A DNA stretch of 64,000 nucleotides, from the NCBI GenBank assembly GCA_964639665.1, contig CAZXEU010000213.1:20586-84585 (forward strand), read 5' to 3'. The stretch comes from CAZXEU01 sp964639665. GTDB lineage: Bacteria; Bacteroidota; Rhodothermia; Rhodothermales; Bin80. A model generated the notes under the pieces. That model had not been told where the DNA came from, ran no database searches, and saw nothing but the letters and a program-made list of their open reading frames with translations. Positions 39,651 through 47,633 of this stretch are shown in pieces. How positions within the stretch are numbered: the first letter of the stretch is position 1; each line of letters opens with the position of its first letter. The translations under genes were made by a program, and so were the position numbers.

Positions 39651-40088
39651 GTGTCTGCTCTTGTCCACAACCTGGCGATTCCGAGCTCGACGCGCCACCT
39701 GAAGAAGGTGCGCCAGTTCGTACTTGGTCATCTGGCCAATGCCGGTGTCCAGGACGCGGTCGTATCGGAGATCAAGCAAGCGGTGGATGAGGCGTGCGCC
39801 AATGTAATTGAGCATGCCTACCGAAACGAGCCCGGGCACGAGCTCGACCTGATGCTCCGCATAGATGACAGGCAGATTACCGTTCGGATACGAGACTCGG
39901 GCATCCCTTTTGACGAGAGAAGCTACAAAGAGCCCGACGTGCGGGCGCTCACCAGGCGGGGCAAGGCCGGCGGTCTGGGCGTGCACATCATGCGCCGGTT
40001 GATGGACGACGTACAGTATCAAATCAAGGGGGATACCAATGAGATCCGCCTTACCAAGCTTCGCCAGGGTGTCCTAGACGGGGACTGA
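39651..40088 (+). CDS. RsbW/SpoIIAB-like HATPase serine kinase of the second module
   Basis: The 145-residue GHKL kinase has the N-box AVDEACANVIEHAYRN, the G1 motif IRDSGIPFDER and the G2 box GGLGVHIMRRLMDDV, so it should bind ATP and phosphorylate the adjacent STAS protein. The start codon is GTG. It ends with a 15-base convergent overlap with menG. No sigma factor gene is adjacent; the target could be elsewhere or be a non-sigma protein. Confidence 0.92.
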   Translation: MSALVHNLAIPSSTRHLKKVRQFVLGHLANAGVQDAVVSEIKQAVDEACANVIEHAYRNEPGHELDLMLRIDDRQITVRIRDSGIPFDERSYKEPDVRALTRRGKAGGLGVHIMRRLMDDVQYQIKGDTNEIRLTKLRQGVLDGD

Positions 40089-40820
40089 ATTGCCTGGCCT
40101 GCATCCGCTGTAGAGCGAAACAATTCCACAGGTGAGAGGCCGGCAGGACAAATTCGTGAAGCCGGCTCCTCGCATCAGGTCAAGAAAGCGTTCACCAGAC
40201 GGAAAAGAGGCAATCGAGTCCGGCAGATAACGGTACGCTCCGCGATCCTTCGAAACGGCGCGCCCCACAAGCGGCAGGACGCCGCGTGAATAGGCAGCAC
40301 TAGCCTGCCGTACCAGAAATCGCCCGGGACGACTGAACTCGAGCACAACCAGCTGGCCGAGCGGCACCAGCACGCGGGATATCTCTGCGAGGGACAACTG
40401 CACGTCCTGAAAATTCCTAACACCGAATCCCACGACTACCGCGTCAAAATGACGCTCCGGAAAGGGCAGCTGCCCCGCGTCTGCATGCCTGAACACAATC
40501 TTGCACCCGAGCGGTCGGCGCTTGGCCTTCGTGCGTGCAAGCGAAAGCATGGCAGTGGATATATCCACGCCAATGACAAGGTCCGGCTGTAGCTGCAGGG
40601 CGGCTTCCAGCGCCAGGTCTCCGGTGCCCGTTGCCACGTCAAGGACCCGCAGCGGTGCCAGCGATGCGAGTTGTCCTACCGCCTTTCGGCGCCAGTATGT
40701 GTCAAGGCCGAAACTCAGCAGGCGATTGAGTACATCGTAACGCCGCGCAATGGCATCGAACATCGCCTCTACCTGCGCCGCCTTCCCCTCGGCTTCCCCT
40801 ATGGGCGGGTAGTGTCTCAC
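40074..40820 (-). CDS. menG: Demethylmenaquinone/ubiquinone C-methyltransferase (MenG/UbiE)
   Basis: The enzyme methylates demethylmenaquinone with S-adenosylmethionine in the last step of menaquinone synthesis. Family signatures are MFDAIARRYDVLNRLLSFGLD (residues ~19-40), the SAM motif VLDVATGTGDLALEA and the downstream YRYLPDSIASFPSGERFLDLM. The length of 248 residues is normal. Menaquinone rather than ubiquinone is expected in this phylum. It overlaps the stop of the upstream DUF1460 gene by 4 bases. Confidence 0.95.
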   Translation of the reverse strand: MRHYPPIGEAEGKAAQVEAMFDAIARRYDVLNRLLSFGLDTYWRRKAVGQLASLAPLRVLDVATGTGDLALEAALQLQPDLVIGVDISTAMLSLARTKAKRRPLGCKIVFRHADAGQLPFPERHFDAVVVGFGVRNFQDVQLSLAEISRVLVPLGQLVVLEFSRPGRFLVRQASAAYSRGVLPLVGRAVSKDRGAYRYLPDSIASFPSGERFLDLMRGAGFTNLSCRPLTCGIVSLYSGCRPGNSVPV

Positions 40821-41677
40821 GATCCGCCGGCGCGCGGATCAGTGGGCCGAGCTACAACAATGCCAATCTGTAAAGCCTGCGCCTGTACATAGGAAGCCAG
40901 ATCCGGCGACACGATTACCCCGCCATTAGGTGAGGCATGCAGCAGGCCGACACCACCGTCCTCGTGCACGAATACCATTCCCGAGTGCACCACGTCAAGG
41001 CCCTTGATGTGCGTAGTCATGGCCACTATGTCCCCCGCTCTCAACTGGTCGTATACCAAGCGGATGCGCTGCTCGGGTACATGATTGAGCTCCCTTCCAC
41101 GGAGTGAAGCCTCAATGGACTGGATCCCGCGAAAAAGGCTGTCACTCGCGGCAAGAAGAGGATACCTTTCCCGATTCTCGGACATAAAGGTGAGACTCTT
41201 CTCATAGCCCACTCCACCGATTTCGGCCGTAATGTCCGTGAGGGTATCATGGTTGTCAGAAATCCATTCGGTGAAGTAATGCAACCGGCTGCAGTAGCCA
41301 TCACGCGTCTGGTTTCGGTACCGAAGCTTCTCCACTCGACGGGCAAACGAGGCAAATGCGAAGTCGCGCTCGGCAACGCCCTGGGCAAGCGCCAGAACGT
41401 GTTCAATAAAGAGCACGCAGTCAAAGCGCGTCAGGTCAACTACCAGCAATTCTTTCTCAGACACATCCAGCAGACCAGCTGCATATGTTGATCCGAGGAA
41501 ATGGAGGCCGACTTCCTGCAGGATACTATCAAAGGGGCGCTCGTGGAGGCGCATCTCCCGCGCATTTGACATGACGCGCGCAAAAAGCTCCTGCGTTCCG
41601 GGCTGGGCCCGAACGTCCGAGAGCCCCAATCCGCCCAGCATCGCCGCCAGGGTCACCACCCGTATTGTCTTCGCCAT
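40817..41677 (-). CDS. Exported DUF1460 N-acetylmuramoyl-L-alanine amidase-like protein
   Basis: DUF1460 proteins are NlpC/P60-fold cell-wall amidases. A signal peptide (AKTIRVVTLAAMLGGLGLSD, cleaved near VRAQ) is followed by the catalytic-Cys helix RFDCVLFIEHVLALAQ and the His strand VVHSGMVFVHEDGGVGLLHA. The ATG at 41677 was chosen because it begins the signal peptide. Product 286 residues. It is divergent from the biotin carrier gene and overlaps menG by 4 bases, although the two functions are not obviously linked. Confidence 0.9.
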   Translation of the reverse strand: MAKTIRVVTLAAMLGGLGLSDVRAQPGTQELFARVMSNAREMRLHERPFDSILQEVGLHFLGSTYAAGLLDVSEKELLVVDLTRFDCVLFIEHVLALAQGVAERDFAFASFARRVEKLRYRNQTRDGYCSRLHYFTEWISDNHDTLTDITAEIGGVGYEKSLTFMSENRERYPLLAASDSLFRGIQSIEASLRGRELNHVPEQRIRLVYDQLRAGDIVAMTTHIKGLDVVHSGMVFVHEDGGVGLLHASPNGGVIVSPDLASYVQAQALQIGIVVARPTDPRAGGS

Positions 41678-41765
41678 TATAGATTCCGATTCCATGGGCA
41701 ATTGGCCAACACACGGCCGGTTTGCCTTACCTTTGGGTCAACTCCAGCCGTTGTACTTAGTTTGG

Positions 41766-42308
41766 ATGGCAATCAGAGCCAGAGGCCGATTCTCAGTCCG
41801 CATAAAGGACGAGCAGTTTGACCTGATTGTGCGCGACGGTGGCATTGAACTGGATAATGCTGCGGCAGATGCGTCGCTCGTGCATGTAGCAGGCGCCGTC
41901 TGGAGCCTGCTCCTTAACGGCCGAAGCTACTCCGTTGCCATAGGCCGTGCAAACGGCAACATCGTCCCTGTGACAATCGAAAACGTGCTGTATGAGGTGT
42001 CCGTTCAGGATGCGAGGGCCCGCATTCTGGACAGGTTTCAAGCTTCGCAGTCCAAGGCACCTGCGACGGCTGCGCTCGTTGCACCGATGCCGGGCCTGGT
42101 ATTGAGCGTGCATGTGGAAGCAGGCGAGGCGGTAGAACCCGGCCAAGGAATACTGGTACTGGAGGCCATGAAAATGGAAAATGAGCTGCGTGCCTCCAGC
42201 CACGCCGTTGTGCAGGCCGTACGCGTAGCGCCCGGCGATGCCGTTACAAAGCATGCCGTTCTGGTAGAATTCTCGTCGGAAGATGCGACCGTTCCACGCA
42301 TTCCCTGA
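41766..42308 (+). CDS. Biotin carboxyl carrier (biotin/lipoyl attachment) protein
   Basis: The C-terminal ~70 residues are a biotinyl domain with the biotinylation motif EAMKMEN (Lys near residue 137) and APMPGLVLSVHVEAGEAVEPG. The N-terminal ~100 residues (FSVRIKDEQFDLIVRDGGI) resemble the N-part of biotin carrier subunits of acyl-CoA or oxaloacetate/methylmalonyl decarboxylases. No carboxylase or decarboxylase subunit lies nearby, so the partner is elsewhere. ATG at 41766; the longer open frame from 41571 runs antisense into the DUF1460 gene and is not used. The epimerase gene follows by 6 bases. Confidence 0.9.
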   Translation: MAIRARGRFSVRIKDEQFDLIVRDGGIELDNAAADASLVHVAGAVWSLLLNGRSYSVAIGRANGNIVPVTIENVLYEVSVQDARARILDRFQASQSKAPATAALVAPMPGLVLSVHVEAGEAVEPGQGILVLEAMKMENELRASSHAVVQAVRVAPGDAVTKHAVLVEFSSEDATVPRIP

Positions 42309-42314
42309 TTCAGC

Positions 42315-43295
42315 GTGCGTTCTCTCGTTACAGGAGCAACAGGCTTCGTCGGCTCCGTAGTCACGCGTCAACTTGTGACGGCTGGCACCGACGTCCGCAT
42401 TCTCAGGCGATCGCATTCCAAGCTGGACCTCCTGGGCGAGATTTCCGGCCACGTAGAGCATGTCGTGGGCGATATTCGCGATCCGGAGAGTCTGGCCGTT
42501 GCCATGCGAGGCGTATCCCGTGTGTACCATACGGCGGCTTCCGTCGTAATGGGTCCAGCCCGTGTGCTCGGCAGGCTGCGCTTGACCAACGTCCATGGTA
42601 CGGCCTGCGTGGTCAATGCCGCTCTCGCGGCCGGCGTGCAGCGCATGGTGCATACATCCAGTATCGCAGCGCTGGGACAGGCGCCGAATCCGGGTTCATT
42701 GCGTACCGAGGATACGCCGTGGCAGGGATCACGGCTCAATACGCCTTATGCCATATCGAAGCACGAAGCCGAACTCGAAATCCACCGTGGTATTGCCGAA
42801 GGTCTAAATGCTGTTATGGTCAATCCGTCCGTAATCTTCGGACCCGGACGGCCGGGTGAGAACACGACGCGGCTCACAGGGCTTGTACAGTCCGGGTGGG
42901 TCCGGATGGCACCGGTGGGCGCCACCAATGTGGTAGACGTGGAAGACGTGGCTGCCGGGCACATCAGGGCAATGACGCGCGGCACATGCGGCCGCCGTTA
43001 TATCCTCGGATCCGAGAACCTGAGCTGGCGGGACATCTTCGGCACTCTGGCAAGGGCGTTGGGCGTTGCCGAGCCGCAAAGGGCATTGCGGCCATGGCTG
43101 GCACTTGCTGTCGCTACCGCGGCAGAGGGCTGGGCTGCATTAACACGCAGGCCGGCCAACATGACGCGCGTCCTGGTTCGCAACCTCGCCCAGTGCTACC
43201 AGTACAGCAACAACAGGGCCGTCCACGAACTCGGCTGCTCGTTTCGGCCCTTCGAAGAAACAGCGCAGCGCATGGCAGCAGCCTTCTGCAATTAG
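42315..43295 (+). CDS. NAD(P)-dependent epimerase/dehydratase, dihydroflavonol-reductase-like
   Basis: The extended short-chain dehydrogenase fold is clear: TGATGFVGSVVTRQLVTAG at the N-terminus for NAD(P) binding, VYHTAASVVMG, the active-site YxxxK in TPYAISKHEAELE and the substrate region MVNPSVIFGPGRPGENT. Length 326 with a GTG start. Members include hopanoid-associated sugar epimerases and 3-beta-hydroxysteroid-like enzymes; I cannot decide between them. Its last 4 bases overlap the end of the convergent TonB-dependent receptor. Confidence 0.88.
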   Translation: MRSLVTGATGFVGSVVTRQLVTAGTDVRILRRSHSKLDLLGEISGHVEHVVGDIRDPESLAVAMRGVSRVYHTAASVVMGPARVLGRLRLTNVHGTACVVNAALAAGVQRMVHTSSIAALGQAPNPGSLRTEDTPWQGSRLNTPYAISKHEAELEIHRGIAEGLNAVMVNPSVIFGPGRPGENTTRLTGLVQSGWVRMAPVGATNVVDVEDVAAGHIRAMTRGTCGRRYILGSENLSWRDIFGTLARALGVAEPQRALRPWLALAVATAAEGWAALTRRPANMTRVLVRNLAQCYQYSNNRAVHELGCSFRPFEETAQRMAAAFCN

Positions 43296-45373
43296 AGACC
43301 GCGGGACAGGCCAAGCTCCCACGCGCGACCGGGATCTCGCAGGGGAAAACCCAGCGATCGGGCATTGTCATATTCCATCCGGTACTGCCTGTTGGCCAGG
43401 TTCACGGCGGTCACTCTCACCCGAATCCGGCCCGGCAAATCCGCCTCGACCCACACGTCTGCTGTGATGTAGGACGGAATCGGCTCCTGTTCAACAGGCC
43501 GCGCCGCTTGCTGCCCGCGCCGTGCAGCTCCATGGACGGTGCCTCCGACCCGTATCGGCACACCCGGCGCCGTCGCCTCCAGTCCTGCCGCAAACGAGGC
43601 AGGCGGTACGCCGTAGGCCGGGCCTCCCGCGAGGTGGTCGTAGCCGGCCAGATACGCTGCCGACCCATTAGCCCTAAGGACAGGTTCCAGTACGGATCCG
43701 TCTGCCCATGCCTCTGCCCCCCAGAGTGTTACCTCTCTGTCCATTGCCTCATCCGGGATGAGCGGGTTGAGGGGCCTTTGGCCGCGCAGGCGCCGGACAA
43801 AGAGTCCGGCGCCCGTCCCGGACGGGCGGTCGCCGAAACGCACGAGGAAATCGGCCTGCCAGACCCGCTCTGTGGCAAGCTGCGCGCCCGAATCGCGATC
43901 AGAATCGCAGCCTGCAAGGCCATCTGCGCACGGGAGGCTTCGTGATCCCCGAACGCCAACCGTGCGCATGGCCGTTGCACCCCCTAGAGTTATCGCCCAG
44001 TCATCCTGCAACGGAGCCGATGCCACAAGGGCCGCACTGGCGAATCCGCGGGTTCGTGGCAGCGAAGCCAGGCTGGCATGAACGACGTCAAGGCGGGCAG
44101 TAGCATCCAGGACCAGGCGCGAGCGCTTGATTTCGCTGCGCGCGAATAGCCCGGATTCCACAAGCTGCCAATCCTGGTCGACGGCAAGCGGCGATGTGCG
44201 CCGCAGGTCCGTGCCCACCTCCATGGACCATTGCGGCACCGGTGCCACCAGTGCCGCCGCACGCGCCGTGAGCACCCCTGCGGACACGCCCCGCCGTTGC
44301 AGGCCCAGCGAACCTGGAGTGCGCTGCCAACCGGCCGACAGCAACAACTCCTGCACCTTCCCCTCGGGCCGGGCGCGGCGCATCAAACCAGAGACGTGGC
44401 CGCGCCACTCCTCGCCTGGAGTACCGGCCTCGCCTTCCGATGCCAGGGCTGCATCAGCGGCTAGCTCCGTACCACCTGGCAGAGACAGAATCAGCCGCGG
44501 ACCGACAAACCTCAACCTGCCGCTGCCCGGTACATACTGGCTTGCCTGAGACCCGTGGTCCGAAAGGGAGGCCGCGCGCAGCACGAACATGGCCGAGCCC
44601 CGCCTGGCGGCCCCGGCAACGCTCGCATTCCGGGACCCAGATTCGGATTCATAGGATGCCGTGACGCTCCCTGTTTCAGGAGCGGCCGACGCAATCCGTA
44701 CGGCACCGAGCAAGCCGGGGCCCCACGTCAATGCGTTGGGCCCCGGAACCACGTAAACCCTGTCGCCGGGCGCAACCGCGTACAAACCCACACCGGAATA
44801 TGGCGAAGGCGCATGGTGCACCTCATTTACGAGGATGCCAACCTGATCCTTCCACAAGCCGCGTATCTGGGACGATACGCTGACGCCACGGTACATGGCC
44901 GTGCCAGCACCGGCAAAGCGACGGGAAGCATGGCCAGCAGAATGCGGCCTGGACGGCATGAGCAAGTGCCTCCCCAGCGCCGGCTCCGAAGGTCGCAGTC
45001 TGTCGGTGCTGGCGTGCAGCGCAATCGCAAGCTCGCCGTCTCCCTCCACTTCCATTCGCAAAGTCCTGTGTCCCGGCGCGGAAGCCTCTATCACGAAGGC
45101 CCCCACAGGCGCCGGTCCAAGCACAAATCGGCCGTCGGCACCCGTAACATACGCGTAAAGCGTGCCCACACGCACCACGGTGGCGCCTTCTATCGGGTTG
45201 CCCGTCCTGGCATTTGCAACCGTGCCGGCTACTAGTCGGGCTTCCTGCGCCAGGACTGCCGTGCCGGTGTGCGCAAAAACCCAAAGCGCAGCAAGGAGCG
45301 CGCCGATACCGCCTCGAACGCTACCAGGAAGTACCGCGAAGATCAGGCGTTGTGCGCAATAGAAGGGAGACAT
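43292..45373 (-). CDS. TonB-dependent outer-membrane receptor with CarboxypepD_reg-like domain
   Basis: The order is a signal peptide region, a carboxypeptidase-regulatory-like beta domain (LVAGTVANARTGNPIEGATV ... DGRFVLGPAPVGAFVI, residues ~50-130), a plug (KDQVGILVNEVHHAPSPYSG, GDRVYVVPGPNALTWGPGLLG) and a barrel with long extracellular loops; it ends WELGLSRGL with a terminal aromatic-type strand. The substrate is unknown. The start is uncertain: ATG 45373 (MSPFYCAQRL) or ATG 45406; either overlaps the M23 gene end. It is the last gene of a tight minus-strand set DUF411-def-M23-receptor, so metal or peptide uptake could be considered. Confidence 0.88.
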   Translation of the reverse strand: MSPFYCAQRLIFAVLPGSVRGGIGALLAALWVFAHTGTAVLAQEARLVAGTVANARTGNPIEGATVVRVGTLYAYVTGADGRFVLGPAPVGAFVIEASAPGHRTLRMEVEGDGELAIALHASTDRLRPSEPALGRHLLMPSRPHSAGHASRRFAGAGTAMYRGVSVSSQIRGLWKDQVGILVNEVHHAPSPYSGVGLYAVAPGDRVYVVPGPNALTWGPGLLGAVRIASAAPETGSVTASYESESGSRNASVAGAARRGSAMFVLRAASLSDHGSQASQYVPGSGRLRFVGPRLILSLPGGTELAADAALASEGEAGTPGEEWRGHVSGLMRRARPEGKVQELLLSAGWQRTPGSLGLQRRGVSAGVLTARAAALVAPVPQWSMEVGTDLRRTSPLAVDQDWQLVESGLFARSEIKRSRLVLDATARLDVVHASLASLPRTRGFASAALVASAPLQDDWAITLGGATAMRTVGVRGSRSLPCADGLAGCDSDRDSGAQLATERVWQADFLVRFGDRPSGTGAGLFVRRLRGQRPLNPLIPDEAMDREVTLWGAEAWADGSVLEPVLRANGSAAYLAGYDHLAGGPAYGVPPASFAAGLEATAPGVPIRVGGTVHGAARRGQQAARPVEQEPIPSYITADVWVEADLPGRIRVRVTAVNLANRQYRMEYDNARSLGFPLRDPGRAWELGLSRGL

Positions 45374-46529
45374 GCCTGCGTCCAGAGACAGAGAGAGAGG
45401 CTTCATTGCCAGATCCCCTGACAAGCCCGTTGGTCACGTACTGGTACGGCATGGGAGATGGATTCAAGACACGAACCTCGGTTTCCGTTACTTCATGCTC
45501 CAAGGCCTCAAAGCGTAGAGGCAGCCCGCTTCGCGAGAAGGTTATTTCCCAAGCGGAGCCAAAATCCGCCAGGGGTCCAAACATTGGAGACCAACCTTCT
45601 AGATCAGGCGACAACCACGGATAGCGCCAGAGCATGTCCGGCATTCCGGCGGCGGGAGCGGTAACCGTAAAGAACGGATCCTGGCCGGCCAGAAACCGCC
45701 GGATAGACATCGAGGGATCCTGCCTGGCCTGCAAATACAACTCGGCTACGTCCATCCCGGCAAGGTTCATGCCGTTATAGATCCCGTGATGATTCCTGTC
45801 GTCTTCGTCGAAATACTCGTCGTACCAGTCCTGAAAGCTGCGACTGAGCATCAGGTTCACTTCCAGATGGAGATGGGCCCGTCGCCGGTTGATGCCGACG
45901 CCGCTGTAACCCATCACGCCTAAGGCCTGCCCGCGCTCTACATTCTGCCCGATGCTGGCGGTAATGCGACCGAGGTGCGCATAGAGGCTGTAGAAGGGTG
46001 ATCCACTCCACCAGTGCTCCACGACCACGTACCTGCCATAACTGGACTGTCCGGATGTATTGTTTACGTAGACAACGACGCCTTCGTCAATACTGCGCAC
46101 CAGGTCCCGCGGCTCCTGCCGCTCCGAGGCACGCTCTACCGACCTTATGTCAATGCCTTCATGAAACCTGGTATATACGGGTCCGTGGCGAGTTACTCGA
46201 AAGTTGCGCACGAAGCCGTACTTGCCGCCCTGCCAGGCAGGAGCGATGCCCGGCTGCATTCTCCGGTCCGTGTATTGGTAAAACGCGGGCCCGTCATTCG
46301 AGAATAGCGCATCGTTTCCGGTTGGCAGCACAAGCTGCATCATGCGCTGCGGAAGTTCTTCGGAGCTGTCCCAGACGGACTGGCCGAAAATAGACGCGGT
46401 AGGCCCTACAAGGTGGCATGCAACGAAGAGAACAGCTAACGAGATAGGCTGCCCCGAAAGCCGACAGGTGAGAAGTCGCAACCCACCCGGATTCGTAATC
46501 GCGTCTGCCAAGAGACCGGCCCGGCTCAT
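45321..46529 (-). CDS. Exported M23-family metallopeptidase (LytM type)
   Basis: The family cleaves peptidoglycan cross-bridges or acts as an amidase activator. The metal ligands are seen as HEGID (HxxxD, residues ~125) and HLHLEV (HxH, ~220), with the surrounding SSYGRYVVVEHWW and FYSLYAHLGRI and GQNVERGQALGVMGYSG. A hydrophobic export segment lies at residues ~25-50 (PISLAVLFVACHLVG). The 190-residue C-terminal extension beyond the M23 domain has an unknown beta-rich region (TEVRVLNPSPMPYQYVTNG). ATG 46529 is 4 bases after the def stop. The longer frame to 46580 overlaps def. Confidence 0.9.
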   Translation of the reverse strand: MSRAGLLADAITNPGGLRLLTCRLSGQPISLAVLFVACHLVGPTASIFGQSVWDSSEELPQRMMQLVLPTGNDALFSNDGPAFYQYTDRRMQPGIAPAWQGGKYGFVRNFRVTRHGPVYTRFHEGIDIRSVERASERQEPRDLVRSIDEGVVVYVNNTSGQSSYGRYVVVEHWWSGSPFYSLYAHLGRITASIGQNVERGQALGVMGYSGVGINRRRAHLHLEVNLMLSRSFQDWYDEYFDEDDRNHHGIYNGMNLAGMDVAELYLQARQDPSMSIRRFLAGQDPFFTVTAPAAGMPDMLWRYPWLSPDLEGWSPMFGPLADFGSAWEITFSRSGLPLRFEALEHEVTETEVRVLNPSPMPYQYVTNGLVRGSGNEASLSVSGRRHVSLLLRTTPDLRGTSW

Positions 46530-46533
46530 TCTG

Positions 46534-47082
46534 TCATCGCTGCATTGCAGCAACCGCATACTCGGCCTCCACTTCGCCACGGGAAATCTCCCGCAGCCGC
46601 CTGCGCAAGAGGCTGCGCCGAAACGGACTGATCAGGTCAATGAAGAGCACTCCTTCCAGATGATCATACTCGTGCTGGATTACGCGAGCGAGCAAGTCCT
46701 CGGCCTCGATCTCCCGTGTGACAAATGCCCTGTCGCGGTAGCTCAGGCGTATGCGGGCCGGACGCACTACCATTTCCCGGATTTCAGGAATAGAAAGGCA
46801 GCCTTCCTCGAATTCCGCATCTTCCGGACTCTCCCAGTGGATTTGCGGATTGATCAACACCATGGGCTCCGTACCCCAATCCTCCTCCACGGCGCTCAAA
46901 TCCACGATGATGACGCGCTCCCTGCAACCCACCTGAGGCGCGGCCAGACCGATTCCTGCCGCAGCCCTTACCGTGTCTGCCATGTTGTCGATAAGGTCCT
47001 GAACCTTATCGCTCACACCGGCAACCTCCCTGGCAGGAGCCCTCAGAATCGGGTCACCAAAGAGTCGTATGGGAAGTACCAT
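46534..47082 (-). CDS. def: Peptide deformylase
   Basis: Def removes the formyl group from nascent proteins using Fe2+/Zn2+. All three motifs are visible: GIGLAAPQVG (residues ~44-53), EGCLSIPE (~92) and the metal-binding QHEYDHLEG (~137). At 182 residues it is a normal type-I enzyme. It follows the DUF411 gene by 7 bases and the M23 gene begins 4 bases after its stop, so the set is cotranscribed. Its membership beside envelope and metal genes is unusual; def is normally next to fmt. Confidence 0.96.
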   Translation of the reverse strand: MVLPIRLFGDPILRAPAREVAGVSDKVQDLIDNMADTVRAAAGIGLAAPQVGCRERVIIVDLSAVEEDWGTEPMVLINPQIHWESPEDAEFEEGCLSIPEIREMVVRPARIRLSYRDRAFVTREIEAEDLLARVIQHEYDHLEGVLFIDLISPFRRSLLRRRLREISRGEVEAEYAVAAMQR

Positions 47083-47089
47083 GGACCGG

Positions 47090-47566
47090 TTACCGCGAAG
47101 CTTCCGGGGTCACGCGCGCATACACGCTGGTGCTGCCCTCCGCGTCGAAGGCAACGACATCATAAGCCTGCGGATTGGGGCCCTCCATACCGGGCGAGCC
47201 AATCGGCATACCCGCCACGGCAATGCCCTTGACGGCGGGACGCTCTTCCAGTAGTCGCTGCACGTGCACAGCCGGTACATGGCCTTCAATGACGTATCCG
47301 TCAACGATGGCGGTATGGCAGGATGCCAACTGCCTCGGCAAACCCAATTCGTTCTTTATGGCCGCCAGGCTGGTCAAATTGCGGACCTCCACGTCGAATC
47401 CTGCATCATCCAGGTGGTCGACCCACTTTTGGCAGCACCCGCACGTGGGTGTCTTGTAAACGAGCACGGTCTCATCGGCAGCCTTCCCCGAAATCAGCAC
47501 AACACCCGTCAGCACAACGGCAAGGGCGGCGACCGATACAATAATTGCGGCTTGCTTTGTCTTCAT
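47090..47566 (-). CDS. DUF411 copper/metal-associated thioredoxin-like protein
   Basis: DUF411 proteins have a CGCC metal-binding/redox motif and are often near copper resistance genes. Here KTPTCGCCQKWVDHL lies near residue 40, with LASCHTAIVDGYVIEGHVPA and VAGMPIGSPGME further on, matching the family. An N-terminal membrane anchor or signal (AAIIVSVAALAVVLTGVVL) puts it in the periplasm. It leads the DUF411-def-M23-receptor set. No copper exporter or copper regulator is close by. Confidence 0.92.
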   Translation of the reverse strand: MKTKQAAIIVSVAALAVVLTGVVLISGKAADETVLVYKTPTCGCCQKWVDHLDDAGFDVEVRNLTSLAAIKNELGLPRQLASCHTAIVDGYVIEGHVPAVHVQRLLEERPAVKGIAVAGMPIGSPGMEGPNPQAYDVVAFDAEGSTSVYARVTPEASR

Positions 47567-47633
47567 TGCATGTCAGAGGTTTCAGACGAAACGCGTAGGC
47601 TCAGGCGTGTCAGGAGTTGCCATGCACAACGCG

